Source of the DNA: Sphingobium fuliginis
GTDB taxonomy: Bacteria; Pseudomonadota; Alphaproteobacteria; Sphingomonadales; Sphingomonadaceae
Direction: 5' to 3'
Length of the DNA stretch: 64,000 nt
Assembly (NCBI RefSeq): GCF_004152845.1
Contig: NZ_SEON01000013.1
Coordinates: 1-64,000, forward strand
In this document: piece after piece, positions 8,486 through 16,987 of the stretch
Numbering within the stretch: position 1 is the first letter of the stretch
Layout of the letters: each line of letters starts with the position of its first letter
Translations under genes and position numbers: made by a program
The notes under the pieces: generated by a model
Seen by the model: the letters and a program-made list of their open reading frames with translations, nothing else
What the model was told of the DNA's origin: nothing
Databases searched by the model: none

Positions 8486-9304
8486 TTATTTGCGGAAGAT
8501 CGCCGCCAGTTCGCGCGGCAGCGCCGGCTCGTCGCGGCTTTCCGCCTGCTGCACGGCCTGCGCCTGCTCCTGCGGGTCGAAGCGGGTCCAGCCGTTGCGG
8601 CTCAGTCGTTCAAGCGGCCGGTAGCGTATCTTGTACTGCATCCGCTGCGATCCCTCGACCCAATAGCCGAGATAGACATAGGGCAACCCCGCCTTCGCCG
8701 CGCGCAGGATATGGTCCATGATGATGAAATTGCCCAACCCCTTGCGATGCTCCAGCTCCGTATCGAAGAAGCTGTAGATCATCGACAGGCCATCGCCCTG
8801 CCGGTCGGTAAGGCAGGCGCCGATCAGCCTGCCGGGACGGCCATCTTCGCCTGGTTCGCGATATTCGACGACATGGCTTTCCACCGGGGTCTGTTCGACC
8901 ATGTCGGCAAAGTCCATCTCATCCATTTCGGTCATGCCGCCGCCGGGATGCCGGGCGCGCAGATAGCGCTGGAGCAGTTCGAACTGTTCCTCCGTCGACC
9001 AGGGCTTGCAGGCGGTGATGACCAGGTCTTCGTTCCGGCGCAGCAATTTGCGCTGGGTGGCGTTCGGCTCGAACTCCCCCGCGACGACGCGCACGGACAC
9101 GCAGGCGGAGCAATCCGCGCAACTGGGGCGATAGGCGACATTCTGGCTGCGGCGGAAGCCGATGCGACCGAGCGCATCGTTCAGTTCCGACGCATTGTCC
9201 CCGCTCAGTTCAGTGAACACCTTCCGCTCGCTTTTGCCGGGCAGATAGGGACAGGGACTGGGGTTGGTGACGAAAAAGCGCGGAAAGCGGAACGGTGCAC
9301 TCAC
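8486..9304 (-). CDS. bpt: Aspartate/glutamate leucyltransferase Bpt
   Basis: This 272-aa enzyme transfers leucine from leucyl-tRNA to proteins with N-terminal Asp or Glu, marking them for ClpS/ClpAP degradation (N-degron pathway). The ATE N-domain shows the cysteine cluster SCADCSACVSVRV, and the ATE C-domain contains the YVYLGYWVEGSQRMQYK block. Length and both domains agree with the Bpt family. The gene is alone, 192 bp from trxB on the same strand. No clpS is present in the window. Confidence 0.92.
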   Translation of the reverse strand: MSAPFRFPRFFVTNPSPCPYLPGKSERKVFTELSGDNASELNDALGRIGFRRSQNVAYRPSCADCSACVSVRVVAGEFEPNATQRKLLRRNEDLVITACKPWSTEEQFELLQRYLRARHPGGGMTEMDEMDFADMVEQTPVESHVVEYREPGEDGRPGRLIGACLTDRQGDGLSMIYSFFDTELEHRKGLGNFIIMDHILRAAKAGLPYVYLGYWVEGSQRMQYKIRYRPLERLSRNGWTRFDPQEQAQAVQQAESRDEPALPRELAAIFRK

Positions 9305-9496
9305 AACCGCATCTCCCCCACAGCGCTGCCCGACCCCTGATTCATGAGTCGACTATGCCGTTCGCGGGCCGCTGTGAAAAGTTTATTTACCACGAAAATT
9401 GGTTAAGCGGCAGAGAAGAGGCAGGGACGTTATGAGATAGGCCGGGGATGGCCAGTTGCGGACATTGACGCTACGCAATCCGACCGCTTGACCATT

Positions 9497-10459
9497 TCAT
9501 TCGGCGGCGACAGCCTCGAAATCGGCTTCGGCCAGGAACTTCTCCACATCCAGAGCGGCCATGCAGCCCATGCCGGCGGCGGTAACGGCCTGACGATAGA
9601 CCTTGTCGCTGACGTCGCCCGCCGCGAAAACGCCAGGGATGGCGGTCCGGGTCGTGCCCTTTTCCACCAGCAGATAGCCCTCGTCCATCGGCAGCTTGTC
9701 GACGAACAGCTCCGTAGCGGGCTGGTGGCCGATGGCGACGAACGCGCCGTCCGTCTCTATATGCGATTTGTGGCCGGTCACCGTGTCGATCAGGTCGACG
9801 CCGACCAGCCCCTCGGGATCGCCGCCGCCCACGAAGCGATCGACCGCCTGGTTCCACAGCACCTTGATGTGCGGATGGGCGAACAGGCGCTGCTGGAGGA
9901 TCTTCTCCGCCCGGAGCGAGTCGCGGCGGTGGATCAGGGTGACGTCATGGCTGTGGTTGGTGAGGTACAGCGCCTCCTCCACCGCGGTATTGCCGCCGCC
10001 GATCACCACCACCTTCTTGCCGCGATAGAAGAAGCCGTCGCAGGTCGCGCAGGCCGAGACGCCCTTGCCCTGCAAAAGCTGTTCGCCCTCCGCACCCAGC
10101 CATTTGGCCTGGGCGCCGGTCGCGATCACCAGGCTGTCGGCATAATAGAGCGTGCCGCTGTCGCCCTTCAGGCGGAAGGGCCGTTCCGACAGGTCGACGT
10201 CGATGATCTGGTCGTACATCATCTGCGCGCCGACATGCTCCGCCTGCGCCTGCATCTGTTCCATCAGCCAGGGCCCCTGGATCACGTCGCGGAAACCCGG
10301 ATAATTTTCGACGTCGGTCGTGATCGTCAACTGGCCGCCCGGCTGCATGCCCTGCACCACGATCGGCGCCAGGCCCGCGCGCGCGCCATAAATGGCGGCG
10401 GACAGGCCGGCCGGGCCGGAACCGAGGATCAGCATGCGGGTCGAATGGGTGGCGGTCAT
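9497..10459 (-). CDS. trxB: Thioredoxin-disulfide reductase
   Basis: This 320-aa FAD/NADPH enzyme reduces thioredoxin. The FAD-binding GSGPAGLSAA begins near residue 13, the redox-active CATC is at 137-140, the NADPH fold GGGNTAVEEA lies near 154, and AAGDVSD lies near the C-terminus. The start at 10459 is preceded by GGAAAG; upstream in-frame codons are not family-like. Length is normal. It is followed on the other side by the Anbu operon on the same strand, 120 bp away. It could supply reducing power to the nearby methionine-sulfoxide reductase. Confidence 0.95.
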   Translation of the reverse strand: MTATHSTRMLILGSGPAGLSAAIYGARAGLAPIVVQGMQPGGQLTITTDVENYPGFRDVIQGPWLMEQMQAQAEHVGAQMMYDQIIDVDLSERPFRLKGDSGTLYYADSLVIATGAQAKWLGAEGEQLLQGKGVSACATCDGFFYRGKKVVVIGGGNTAVEEALYLTNHSHDVTLIHRRDSLRAEKILQQRLFAHPHIKVLWNQAVDRFVGGGDPEGLVGVDLIDTVTGHKSHIETDGAFVAIGHQPATELFVDKLPMDEGYLLVEKGTTRTAIPGVFAAGDVSDKVYRQAVTAAGMGCMAALDVEKFLAEADFEAVAAE

Positions 10460-10579
10460 GAAAGTCTTTCCGGCTGCGATTCGTCTGTCGGGATGAGATA
10501 GGCGAAGCAGGCGGACGCGCAAGCGATGGATTTGCTTGAAGGGTGAGAAGCTGAGCCTTGGACCGCCGCCTTCGTCCCG

Positions 10580-11317
10580 TCAATCGAGGACGTTGGGCAA
10601 ATCCTCGAACCCCTTGCGCAGCGCGGCGGACCAGCTGTGCGAGAGAAGCTGGAACTCCTCATTGTCCGCCTCGATCCGGGTGCGCACGCGGAAGTCGAAG
10701 GCATCCCGTTCTATCACGGTCAGGTCCAGCGGCATCCCCACCGACAGGTTGGACCGCAGCGTCGAATCCATCGACACCAACACTGCCTTGGTCGCATCTT
10801 CCAGACTGGTTTCGCGCTTGATGATGCGATCCAGGATCGGCTTGCCATATTTATGCTCGCCGATCTGGAAGAAGGGCGTGTCCTCCGTCGCCTCGATGAA
10901 ATTGCCGGCCGAATAGATGAGGTAAAGCCGCGGCTTGCCGCCCCTGCGTTGCCCGGCGATCAGGATGGAGGCGTCCGCCGCCGCGCCCTGCATCTCTATG
11001 GTGCTGCGATAGCGGCCCTGCATGGTGCACATCGCCTCCCCCACGATCTGCGCGACGCGGTGCATGGTGGGGCAGTTGAGGATCGTCTCCACATCCGGAT
11101 CGAGCGCCGAATCCTTGATCGCGCGGCCCAGCATCGCCTTCACCCCCTGGGTGATAGACAGATTGCCGGAGCACATCAGGGTGATCGCCCGCTCGCCCGG
11201 CACGCTGTAGGTGAAGCTTTTCCGGAAGCGCGCGATATTGTCCATCCCCGCATTGGTGCGGGTGTCGGACAGCATGACCAGCCCCTGGTCGACGCGCACC
11301 GCCACACAATAAGTCAT
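10580..11317 (-). CDS. Anbu (bacterial proteasome homologue) peptidase
   Basis: This 245-aa proteasome-fold protein is of the Anbu (ancestral beta subunit, BPH) type. It starts MTYCVAV, so removal of Met exposes Thr1 directly, as in Anbu. Asp17 (SDTRTNAG) and a lysine at mature position 32 match the Ntn-hydrolase triad positions. Length fits Anbu and not HslV. It is the last gene of the conserved ATP-grasp, alpha-E, transglutaminase-like and Anbu set. Known Anbu proteins form open ring or spiral assemblies, and physiological substrates remain unclear. Context suggests it acts on a product made or cross-linked by its neighbours. Confidence 0.92.
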   Translation of the reverse strand: MTYCVAVRVDQGLVMLSDTRTNAGMDNIARFRKSFTYSVPGERAITLMCSGNLSITQGVKAMLGRAIKDSALDPDVETILNCPTMHRVAQIVGEAMCTMQGRYRSTIEMQGAAADASILIAGQRRGGKPRLYLIYSAGNFIEATEDTPFFQIGEHKYGKPILDRIIKRETSLEDATKAVLVSMDSTLRSNLSVGMPLDLTVIERDAFDFRVRTRIEADNEEFQLLSHSWSAALRKGFEDLPNVLD

Positions 11318-11341
11318 GGCCCCAAGGGCTCCTATCGTCGT

Positions 11342-12211
11342 TCAACCCTGCGTGGTGGTCTGCGCGCCCTGTTGTTGCTGCCGCTGGAGCTGCCGCTCCT
11401 CCACCCCATCCTCCGCCTGCGCGATCCGGACGTCCGCGTCAATCCAGATATCGCCCGCCACGGTCACGGAGCCGCGTATCGGCGCGGCCTCATCCGCATC
11501 CAGCCCGCAGGCGAGGCGCAGATAGCGCTCCGTCACGCAGACCCGGTTGGAGGGGTCGAATCCCACCCAGCCCAGTTCGGGCACCAGCGCCTCCGCCCAG
11601 CCATGAGTCTCATGCAGCACGTCGCCCTCATCGGCCAGCAGATAGCCGGACACATAGCGCGCGGGGATGCCCATGGACCGCGCGCCGGCGATGAACACCT
11701 GCGCATGGTCCTGACAGACCCCGGCGCCCAGCGCGAAAGCCTCCGCCGCCGTGGTGTTCGTGGTCGTCACGCCTGCGCGATAGGCCACGGCATCGCTGAC
11801 GGCGGCCGACAGCGCATGCAGCCGGGCCAGCGGCCCGTCTCCGTCGGGGAGGGACAGCGCCATCGCCCGGATTTCCGGCGATGCCCCGGTCAGCCGCGTT
11901 TCCCGCAGGAAATAGCGCGGATTCACCGGGCAGCCGAGCCAGCCCACCACGCCATGACCTTCGCATGTTTCGACCAGTCCTTCCGCGACGATGACGGCAT
12001 TGTCCAACCGGTCGTGCCGGACCCAGATCGCCTCCATCTCGCCATAGCTGTTGCGGCGAAAGCCGGTCAGCGGATCGCCATTGACGCTGACCTGCCAGTC
12101 CAGCACCTTCTGCGTCGGCGTGTCGACGGGCATCAGCTTCAGCCGCATCGCCACCCGCCCGGCCGCAGCCTCATAGCGATAGATGGTCTGGTGGCGGACG
12201 AGCAGTTTCAT
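11342..12211 (-). CDS. Transglutaminase-like cysteine protease family protein
   Basis: This 289-aa protein has an N-terminal bacterial transglutaminase-associated domain (RHQTIYRYEAAAGRVAMRLK) and a transglutaminase core. The catalytic triad is visible as Cys166 (GAGVCQDHA), His203 (THGWAE) and Asp219 (GFDPSN). The C-terminus (about 271-289) is a Gln-rich tail. Such proteins occur beside alpha-E and ATP-grasp genes in a widespread operon. They may be peptidases or amide-forming enzymes; which applies here is unknown. It lies 24 bp before Anbu and 13 bp after the alpha-E gene, so it is surely co-transcribed. Confidence 0.9.
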   Translation of the reverse strand: MKLLVRHQTIYRYEAAAGRVAMRLKLMPVDTPTQKVLDWQVSVNGDPLTGFRRNSYGEMEAIWVRHDRLDNAVIVAEGLVETCEGHGVVGWLGCPVNPRYFLRETRLTGASPEIRAMALSLPDGDGPLARLHALSAAVSDAVAYRAGVTTTNTTAAEAFALGAGVCQDHAQVFIAGARSMGIPARYVSGYLLADEGDVLHETHGWAEALVPELGWVGFDPSNRVCVTERYLRLACGLDADEAAPIRGSVTVAGDIWIDADVRIAQAEDGVEERQLQRQQQQGAQTTTQG

Positions 12212-12224
12212 GCGCGTCCTCCCA

Positions 12225-13157
12225 TCAGCCGAAATGATAGGCCTGGGCGATCTCGACGCCCAGGCGGTTGGTGCTCATCAGGCCGTTCTGCACCGTTTCA
12301 TGCAGCCCCGCCCGGAAGATTTCGCCGCTGTCCAGCTTCTCCAGATCGGTCACCATCTGCCGCACGGTGTCATGGCAGGCCGAACGCGCATCATGCCATC
12401 CGGCCAGACGGTTCAGCCGATAGGCAAGCTGGTCGTAGCAATAGGCGACGCTGCGCGGGAACAGGCGGTTCAGCATCAGGAAATCGGTGATCTGCCAGGG
12501 CGTGTAGGTGCCGCCATAGACATGGTGGAACGCCCGCGCGCCAGACAGCGCATACAGCACCGACGTCCATTGATAATGGTCGCGATTGCCGCCGACCACT
12601 TCCGTTTCCGGCAGCAGCACATAATATTTGACGTCCAGCAGGCGCAGCGTCATCTGCGCCCGCTCCAGCGCGGAGCCGGTGCGCAGGAAATCATGCCCCT
12701 CATTGCGGAGTTGCCCCGAATGGGCCGCGCCGCGGAAGGTCATCACCCGCGTCTTCACCCAGTCGATCAGCGCGGGAAGCTGCTGCCGCGCCTCCGCCAC
12801 GTCATAGCTGTCGAGCTTGCGCCAGCCTTCATTCAGCGCCTCCCACATGTCCTGCGTCAACATGGTGCGGGCCGATTTGGCGTTGGCGCGGGCTTTCAGC
12901 AGGCAGGACCGGATGGAGGAGGGATTGTCGAGGTCCAGCATCAGGAAGGCGATGGCGTCGCTTTCCGTCACCTGCGCGCCTTCGGGGAAATGGTTGAGCG
13001 CGCCTGTCGCCCGCACCACCGATCGCCACTCGTCGCGATGATGCGCGCCGGGCAGGATCGCCATGCGCTGGCCCATGGTCAGCAGGCGGGCGGTAGCCTC
13101 TGCGCGCTCCATGTAGCGGGCCATCCAGAAGAGATTTTCGGCGGTCCGGCTCAGCAT
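12225..13157 (-). CDS. Alpha-E domain protein (DUF403)
   Basis: This 310-aa mostly helical protein has the alpha-E N-terminus LSRTAENLFWMARYMERAEA. Alpha-E proteins accompany circularly permuted ATP-grasp enzymes and are proposed to help in peptide or amide synthesis. The start is placed at ATG 13157. A longer reading frame begins MDSRLRGND, which is only translation of the palindromic repeat at 13178-13288 and is not conserved protein. The gene follows the ATP-grasp gene, separated by that repeat, and precedes the transglutaminase gene. No catalytic residues are established for the family. Confidence 0.9.
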   Translation of the reverse strand: MLSRTAENLFWMARYMERAEATARLLTMGQRMAILPGAHHRDEWRSVVRATGALNHFPEGAQVTESDAIAFLMLDLDNPSSIRSCLLKARANAKSARTMLTQDMWEALNEGWRKLDSYDVAEARQQLPALIDWVKTRVMTFRGAAHSGQLRNEGHDFLRTGSALERAQMTLRLLDVKYYVLLPETEVVGGNRDHYQWTSVLYALSGARAFHHVYGGTYTPWQITDFLMLNRLFPRSVAYCYDQLAYRLNRLAGWHDARSACHDTVRQMVTDLEKLDSGEIFRAGLHETVQNGLMSTNRLGVEIAQAYHFG

Positions 13158-13177
13158 GAAGGCATACTCTTTGCATT

Positions 13178-13288
13178 CGTCATTCCCGCGAAGGCGGGAA
13201 TCCATCTCCTGACCTCACCCCTAGTGGCACGCTTGGGAAATGGATTGGCTTCGCCGTACTGGCGTTTCCCGCCTTCGCGGGAATGACG
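13178..13288. repeat. 111-bp palindromic repeat element, copy 1
   Basis: Its ends are CGTCATTCCCGCGAAGGCGG and the inverse. Internal arms also pair, and the whole is homologous in reverse orientation to 21274-21385. It sits between the ATP-grasp and alpha-E genes of the Anbu operon. Translated, it gives the DSRLRGND string often mis-annotated at protein ends. It is likely a non-autonomous mobile palindrome and may form a hairpin in the operon mRNA. Confidence 0.8.
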
Positions 13289-13317
13289 AAGAAGGGTGAT
13301 GAAGGTTCTAAACATCA

Positions 13318-14727
13318 TCAATCCTGCAATACCCAGGTGTCCTTCACCCCGCCCCCCTGGCTGGAGTTCACCACCAGCGATCCTTCGGTCAGCGCCACCC
13401 GCGTCAGCCCGCCGGGCACCAGCCTGATCTGCTTGCCCACCAGGCAATAGGGGCGGAAATCCGCATGGCGCCCCACCACCGCCGCCGGTCCCAGCGTGGG
13501 CACGGTCGACAGGTCCAGCGTCGGCTGGGCGATGAACTCGCCCGGATTGGCGCGGATGCGGTCGGCATAAGCCGCGATCTCGTCCTTGGTCGATTTCGGC
13601 CCGATCAGCATGCCGTAGCCGCCCGATCCATGGACTTCCTTCGCCACCAGTTCGTGCAGATTTTCCAGCACATAGGCGCATTCGTCCGGCTTCCCGCACT
13701 GCCAGGTCTGGATATTGTCCAGGATCGGCTGCTCGCCCAGATAGAAGCGGATCATTTCCGGCACATAGATGTACACGGCCTTGTCGTCCGCGATCCCCGA
13801 TCCCGGTGCGGACGCCAGCGTCACACCGCCATTGCGATAGACGTTGAAGATGCCGGGCACGCCCAGCAGGCTGTCCGGCCGAAAGACCAGCGGGTCGATA
13901 TATTCATCGTCGATGCGCCGGTAGATGACGTCGACCGCCTTCGGCCCCAGCGTGGTCTTCATCCACACCCGGTCATCGTCGACGAACAGGTCCGCCGGCT
14001 CCACCAGTTCCACGCCCATCAGGTCGGCAAGGAAGCTGTGCTCATAATAGGCGCTGTTGAGCGAACCGGGCGTCAGCACCACCACCACCGGATCGCCCTT
14101 GCAGGCGGGCGGCGCGACTTCCTTCAGGCTTTTCAGCAATTCCGCGGGATAATCGTCGACCGGCGCGACCACGCCCTGCGCGAACAGTTCCGGGAACATG
14201 CGGGTCATGATCTCACGATTTTCCAGCATGTAGGACACGCCGGAGGGGGTGCGGCAATTATCCTCCAGCACCTCGAACCGGGTTGGCCCGGTGCGGACGA
14301 TGTCGATGCCGACGATATGGCTGTACACCTTCCCCGGCGGGGTGAAGTCGGCCATTTCCGCCAGATAGGCGCTGTTCTGATAGATGATGTCCGCGGGCAT
14401 GACCCCCTCTTTCACAATTTCTCCCCGATGATAGACGTCGTGGAGGAAGGCGTTGAGCGCCCGCGCCCGTTGCCGGATGCCCTTGTCCAGAACGCGCCAT
14501 TCCTGGGCCATGAAGATGCGGGGCAGCAGGTCGAAGGGGATCAGTCGTTCCGGATCGCCCCCCTCCCCATAGACGGCGAAGGTGATGCCGATGCGCCGGA
14601 AGATCGCCTCCGCCTCATCCATTCGACGATTGAGCCCGGCAATGCCGGTCCGATCCACCCAATTCTGCACTTCCGCGTAGCAGGGGCGTATCGAACCATC
14701 CGGCTCAAACATTTCGTGGAAGGGCAA
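13318..14727 (-). CDS. Circularly permuted type 2 ATP-grasp protein
   Basis: This 469-aa protein belongs to the circularly permuted ATP-grasp type 2 family (DUF404/DUF407 region). Conserved stretches include LLPRIFMAQEW, VLEDNCRTPSGVSYMLENRE and GSGGYGMLIGP. ATP-grasp enzymes form amide bonds from a carboxylate and an amine, and this family is predicted to ligate peptides or amino acids; no product is known. It is the first gene of the Anbu operon, 113 bp from tRNA-Met. Length and start (ATG 14727, MPFHEMF) fit relatives. The neighbours suggest synthesis and processing of one peptide-like compound. Confidence 0.92.
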   Translation of the reverse strand: MPFHEMFEPDGSIRPCYAEVQNWVDRTGIAGLNRRMDEAEAIFRRIGITFAVYGEGGDPERLIPFDLLPRIFMAQEWRVLDKGIRQRARALNAFLHDVYHRGEIVKEGVMPADIIYQNSAYLAEMADFTPPGKVYSHIVGIDIVRTGPTRFEVLEDNCRTPSGVSYMLENREIMTRMFPELFAQGVVAPVDDYPAELLKSLKEVAPPACKGDPVVVVLTPGSLNSAYYEHSFLADLMGVELVEPADLFVDDDRVWMKTTLGPKAVDVIYRRIDDEYIDPLVFRPDSLLGVPGIFNVYRNGGVTLASAPGSGIADDKAVYIYVPEMIRFYLGEQPILDNIQTWQCGKPDECAYVLENLHELVAKEVHGSGGYGMLIGPKSTKDEIAAYADRIRANPGEFIAQPTLDLSTVPTLGPAAVVGRHADFRPYCLVGKQIRLVPGGLTRVALTEGSLVVNSSQGGGVKDTWVLQD

Positions 14728-14840
14728 AGTATCGATCCTCCCTCAGCCGGCCATCGGCTGGTTGTGCATTGCAACATTAGTGCAACAGGAAAGGACGAAT
14801 GCAAGCGGAAAATCCGCCTGGGCCTGACTGTCTGTAAAGG

Positions 14841-14917
14841 TGGTAGCGGAGGAGGGACTTGAACCCCCGACACGCGGATTATGATTCCGCTGCTCTAACC
14901 AGCTGAGCTACTCCGCC
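14841..14917 (-). tRNA. tRNA-Met (CAT), elongator type
   Basis: This 77-nt cloverleaf reads on the minus strand from 14917. The acceptor stem GGCGGAG pairs with CTCCGCT (G1-U72 wobble), the D-arm is GCTC...GAGC, the anticodon loop is ATCATAA with CAT, the T-loop is GTTCAAG, and CCA is encoded. The layout resembles elongator tRNA-Met rather than the initiator. A tRNA-Ile2 with modified CAT is the only alternative. Confidence 0.93.
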
Positions 14918-15024
14918 CCATGGGCCGTCCGCCGGGCCATGCCCTGCGGTGAGGCGGCGCTATAAGCAGAGCGGGCTTATGGGTCAACGGGGTTTCACAG
15001 CATCGTGAAATTTCTCTGGCCGGG

Positions 15025-15786
15025 TCATCCGCCTGCACTGGCAAGGACGGTTGCAAGCCACCATCCCGGCACCGCGGCCAGGGCGAGGAAAGTCCCCAGC
15101 GGCACACGCGTCGTGCCGTCCACCCTCCCGCCCGTCGCCATGGCCGCGAGGACCGCCAGCAGTCCCACGCTCGCCGCCAGCAGCAGGATGAAGGGCAAGG
15201 CCTGCCAGCCGAACCAGGCGCCGAGCGCACCCAGCAGCTTGGCATCGCCCAGACCCAGCCCGTCGCGCCTCCGGAAGCGCCGATAGCCGAGCGCGACCAG
15301 CAGCAGCGTCAGATAGCCGGCCAGCGCGCCGATCGCCCGATCCGCCAGCGTAGCGTCGGTCGTCCAGGGACCAAGGGTGAAGCCCAGGAACGCCAATGGC
15401 AGGGTCAGCGCGTCGGGCAGCCAGAAATGCCGCCGGTCGAGCACCGCCAGCGTCAGGAGCAGCCAGCCCAGCAGAGCCCATCCCGCCCCGCCCGGATCGG
15501 GCGAAAAACCCAGGGCGAGCGCGCCGATGATCGCGCATCCCGCCTCCACCCGCCCATGCAGCGGATCGATGGGCGCGCCGCAGGTCCGGCACCGCCCTCG
15601 CTGCGCCAGCGCGCTTGCCATCGGCACGAGATCGAAGACGCTGAGAATCCGCCCGCAGCCGTCACAGGCCGACCGGCCGCGCAGCACGCTGCGCCCCTGC
15701 GGCCAGCGCAGGACGATCGTGGCGAGGAAACTCCCGGCTATGGCTCCGGCTGTCGCGCCCAGCAGGGCGGGGAAGACCTCAATCAC
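15025..15786 (-). CDS. gspO: Prepilin peptidase / N-methyltransferase GspO
   Basis: This 253-aa polytopic membrane aspartic protease cleaves pseudopilin leaders after Gly and methylates the new N-terminal Phe. The zinc-binding cysteine pairs CDGC and CRTC and both catalytic aspartates (LDRRHFWLPD and GLGDAKLLGALGAWFG) are present. It is the last gene of the T2SS operon and overlaps gspN by 4 bp. It is the enzyme that must process the unusually long GspG, GspH and GspJ leaders encoded upstream. Length is normal. Confidence 0.93.
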   Translation of the reverse strand: MIEVFPALLGATAGAIAGSFLATIVLRWPQGRSVLRGRSACDGCGRILSVFDLVPMASALAQRGRCRTCGAPIDPLHGRVEAGCAIIGALALGFSPDPGGAGWALLGWLLLTLAVLDRRHFWLPDALTLPLAFLGFTLGPWTTDATLADRAIGALAGYLTLLLVALGYRRFRRRDGLGLGDAKLLGALGAWFGWQALPFILLLAASVGLLAVLAAMATGGRVDGTTRVPLGTFLALAAVPGWWLATVLASAGG

Positions 15787-16505
15787 AGCGTCCCTTCGAT
15801 CTTCAGCACCCGCGCGCGCCCGGCATCGGCAAAGCCTGCCTTGGCCAACGCCTCGCCCAGCGTCGCGTCTGCGGTTTCCACCCGCATTTCCGCCTGATAG
15901 CGGCCCGATCGCCAGATGCGCAGATTGACCTTTTCCAGCCCCGACTGGCTGACCAGCGGCAACAGCAGCGCTTCGCCGTCACAACTGGCCACGCCCGAAA
16001 GGCCCTGCGACAGGTTCAGTCCGGGAAACTGCCCCGCCATCTGCGCACGGACCCGTCCCTCGGCATGGCCGCAGCGGTCGCCGGAGAACCAGGCCGACAC
16101 ATCGTCCATGACGAAGCTGCCTACCGGCAGCGGCGCGAAGGTCCGGCCCAGCGGCACCGCGCCCGTCACATCGTCGATCCCCATGCGTCCGAAACCGACC
16201 GTCAGCGCGCCGCTCAGATCGTCCGCTGCGCCATTGCGGCGCCAGACGTCGAACCGCGCCCGTCCGACCAGCAGCGACACGGGCGACAGGCCCGCATGGA
16301 CCGATCCCAGCGACACCGTGCCCAGCATCACCCGGTCGATCCCGCCGCTCCACACCGTGCCGCGCACCTCCCGCGCCGCCACGCCCAGCCGCTCCAGACC
16401 CGCCATGCCGAGCGCGACGCGCATCGGCAGGAAAATGAGGAATCCCAATGCGAACACAGCGATGAGCGCGATGCGCACCCGCCGCGAAAGGCTGAGCCCC
16501 ATCAT
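15783..16505 (-). CDS. gspN: Type II secretion system protein N
   Basis: This 240-aa protein has one N-terminal membrane helix (about residues 10-30) and a periplasmic part with two cysteines typical of GspN. GspN is an accessory inner-membrane T2SS protein of unclear role and is absent from many systems. The start ATGATG at 16505-16500 overlaps the gspM stop. Context between gspM and gspO is the main support, since the family is poorly conserved in sequence. Confidence 0.8.
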   Translation of the reverse strand: MMGLSLSRRVRIALIAVFALGFLIFLPMRVALGMAGLERLGVAAREVRGTVWSGGIDRVMLGTVSLGSVHAGLSPVSLLVGRARFDVWRRNGAADDLSGALTVGFGRMGIDDVTGAVPLGRTFAPLPVGSFVMDDVSAWFSGDRCGHAEGRVRAQMAGQFPGLNLSQGLSGVASCDGEALLLPLVSQSGLEKVNLRIWRSGRYQAEMRVETADATLGEALAKAGFADAGRARVLKIEGTL

Positions 16506-16987
16506 TGCCCGCCCCGCACCAGCACGGCCTGCACCGCGACGCTGCCTGCGGTCGCAGCCGGCCGCGCGCTTATCGTTTCGATCCGGACGCCCTCTGCCTC
16601 CAGGACGGAGAGCCATGACAACAACGCGACCGGCCGCACCGAGGCAATGGCCATGTCGACCCGGTCGGCGCCCTGCGCCTGCGCGCGTTCCAGCGTCAGC
16701 CCCGCCTCGCCAGCGCTCTGGCCGATGAACTGGTCCAACGGCACGCCCGCGTCGACTGTCGCCGCCGTGCGCGGCAGCGACTTCAGCAGCTTCACCTTGG
16801 CGCGGATGGCGGCATTGCGATCGGTCGCCTCCCGCAACCTGTCGCGGGCCGAACGCTGTGCAGCGTCGAGCGGCCGCACCACGCCCAGCCACAGGATCAC
16901 CACCGCCAGCAGCGCGAACATCACGCCCAGCATCCACTGTTCGCGGGGACTCCGTTCGCCCCATAATGCCTGCAACCGTCCCATCAT
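16502..16987 (-). CDS. gspM: Type II secretion system protein M
   Basis: This 161-aa bitopic inner-membrane protein has a short cytoplasmic segment with SPREQWML, a membrane helix at about 19-38, and a periplasmic ferredoxin-like domain. GspM pairs with GspL in the assembly platform that couples the GspE ATPase to pseudopilus growth. It overlaps gspL and gspN by 4 bp each. Length and order are standard. Confidence 0.9.
   Translation of the reverse strand: MMGRLQALWGERSPREQWMLGVMFALLAVVILWLGVVRPLDAAQRSARDRLREATDRNAAIRAKVKLLKSLPRTAATVDAGVPLDQFIGQSAGEAGLTLERAQAQGADRVDMAIASVRPVALLSWLSVLEAEGVRIETISARPAATAGSVAVQAVLVRGGQ

Noticed and set aside
13158..13205. N-terminal extension of the alpha-E protein (MDSRLRGND)
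   Set aside because: It is translation of the palindromic repeat; family similarity begins at ATG 13157.
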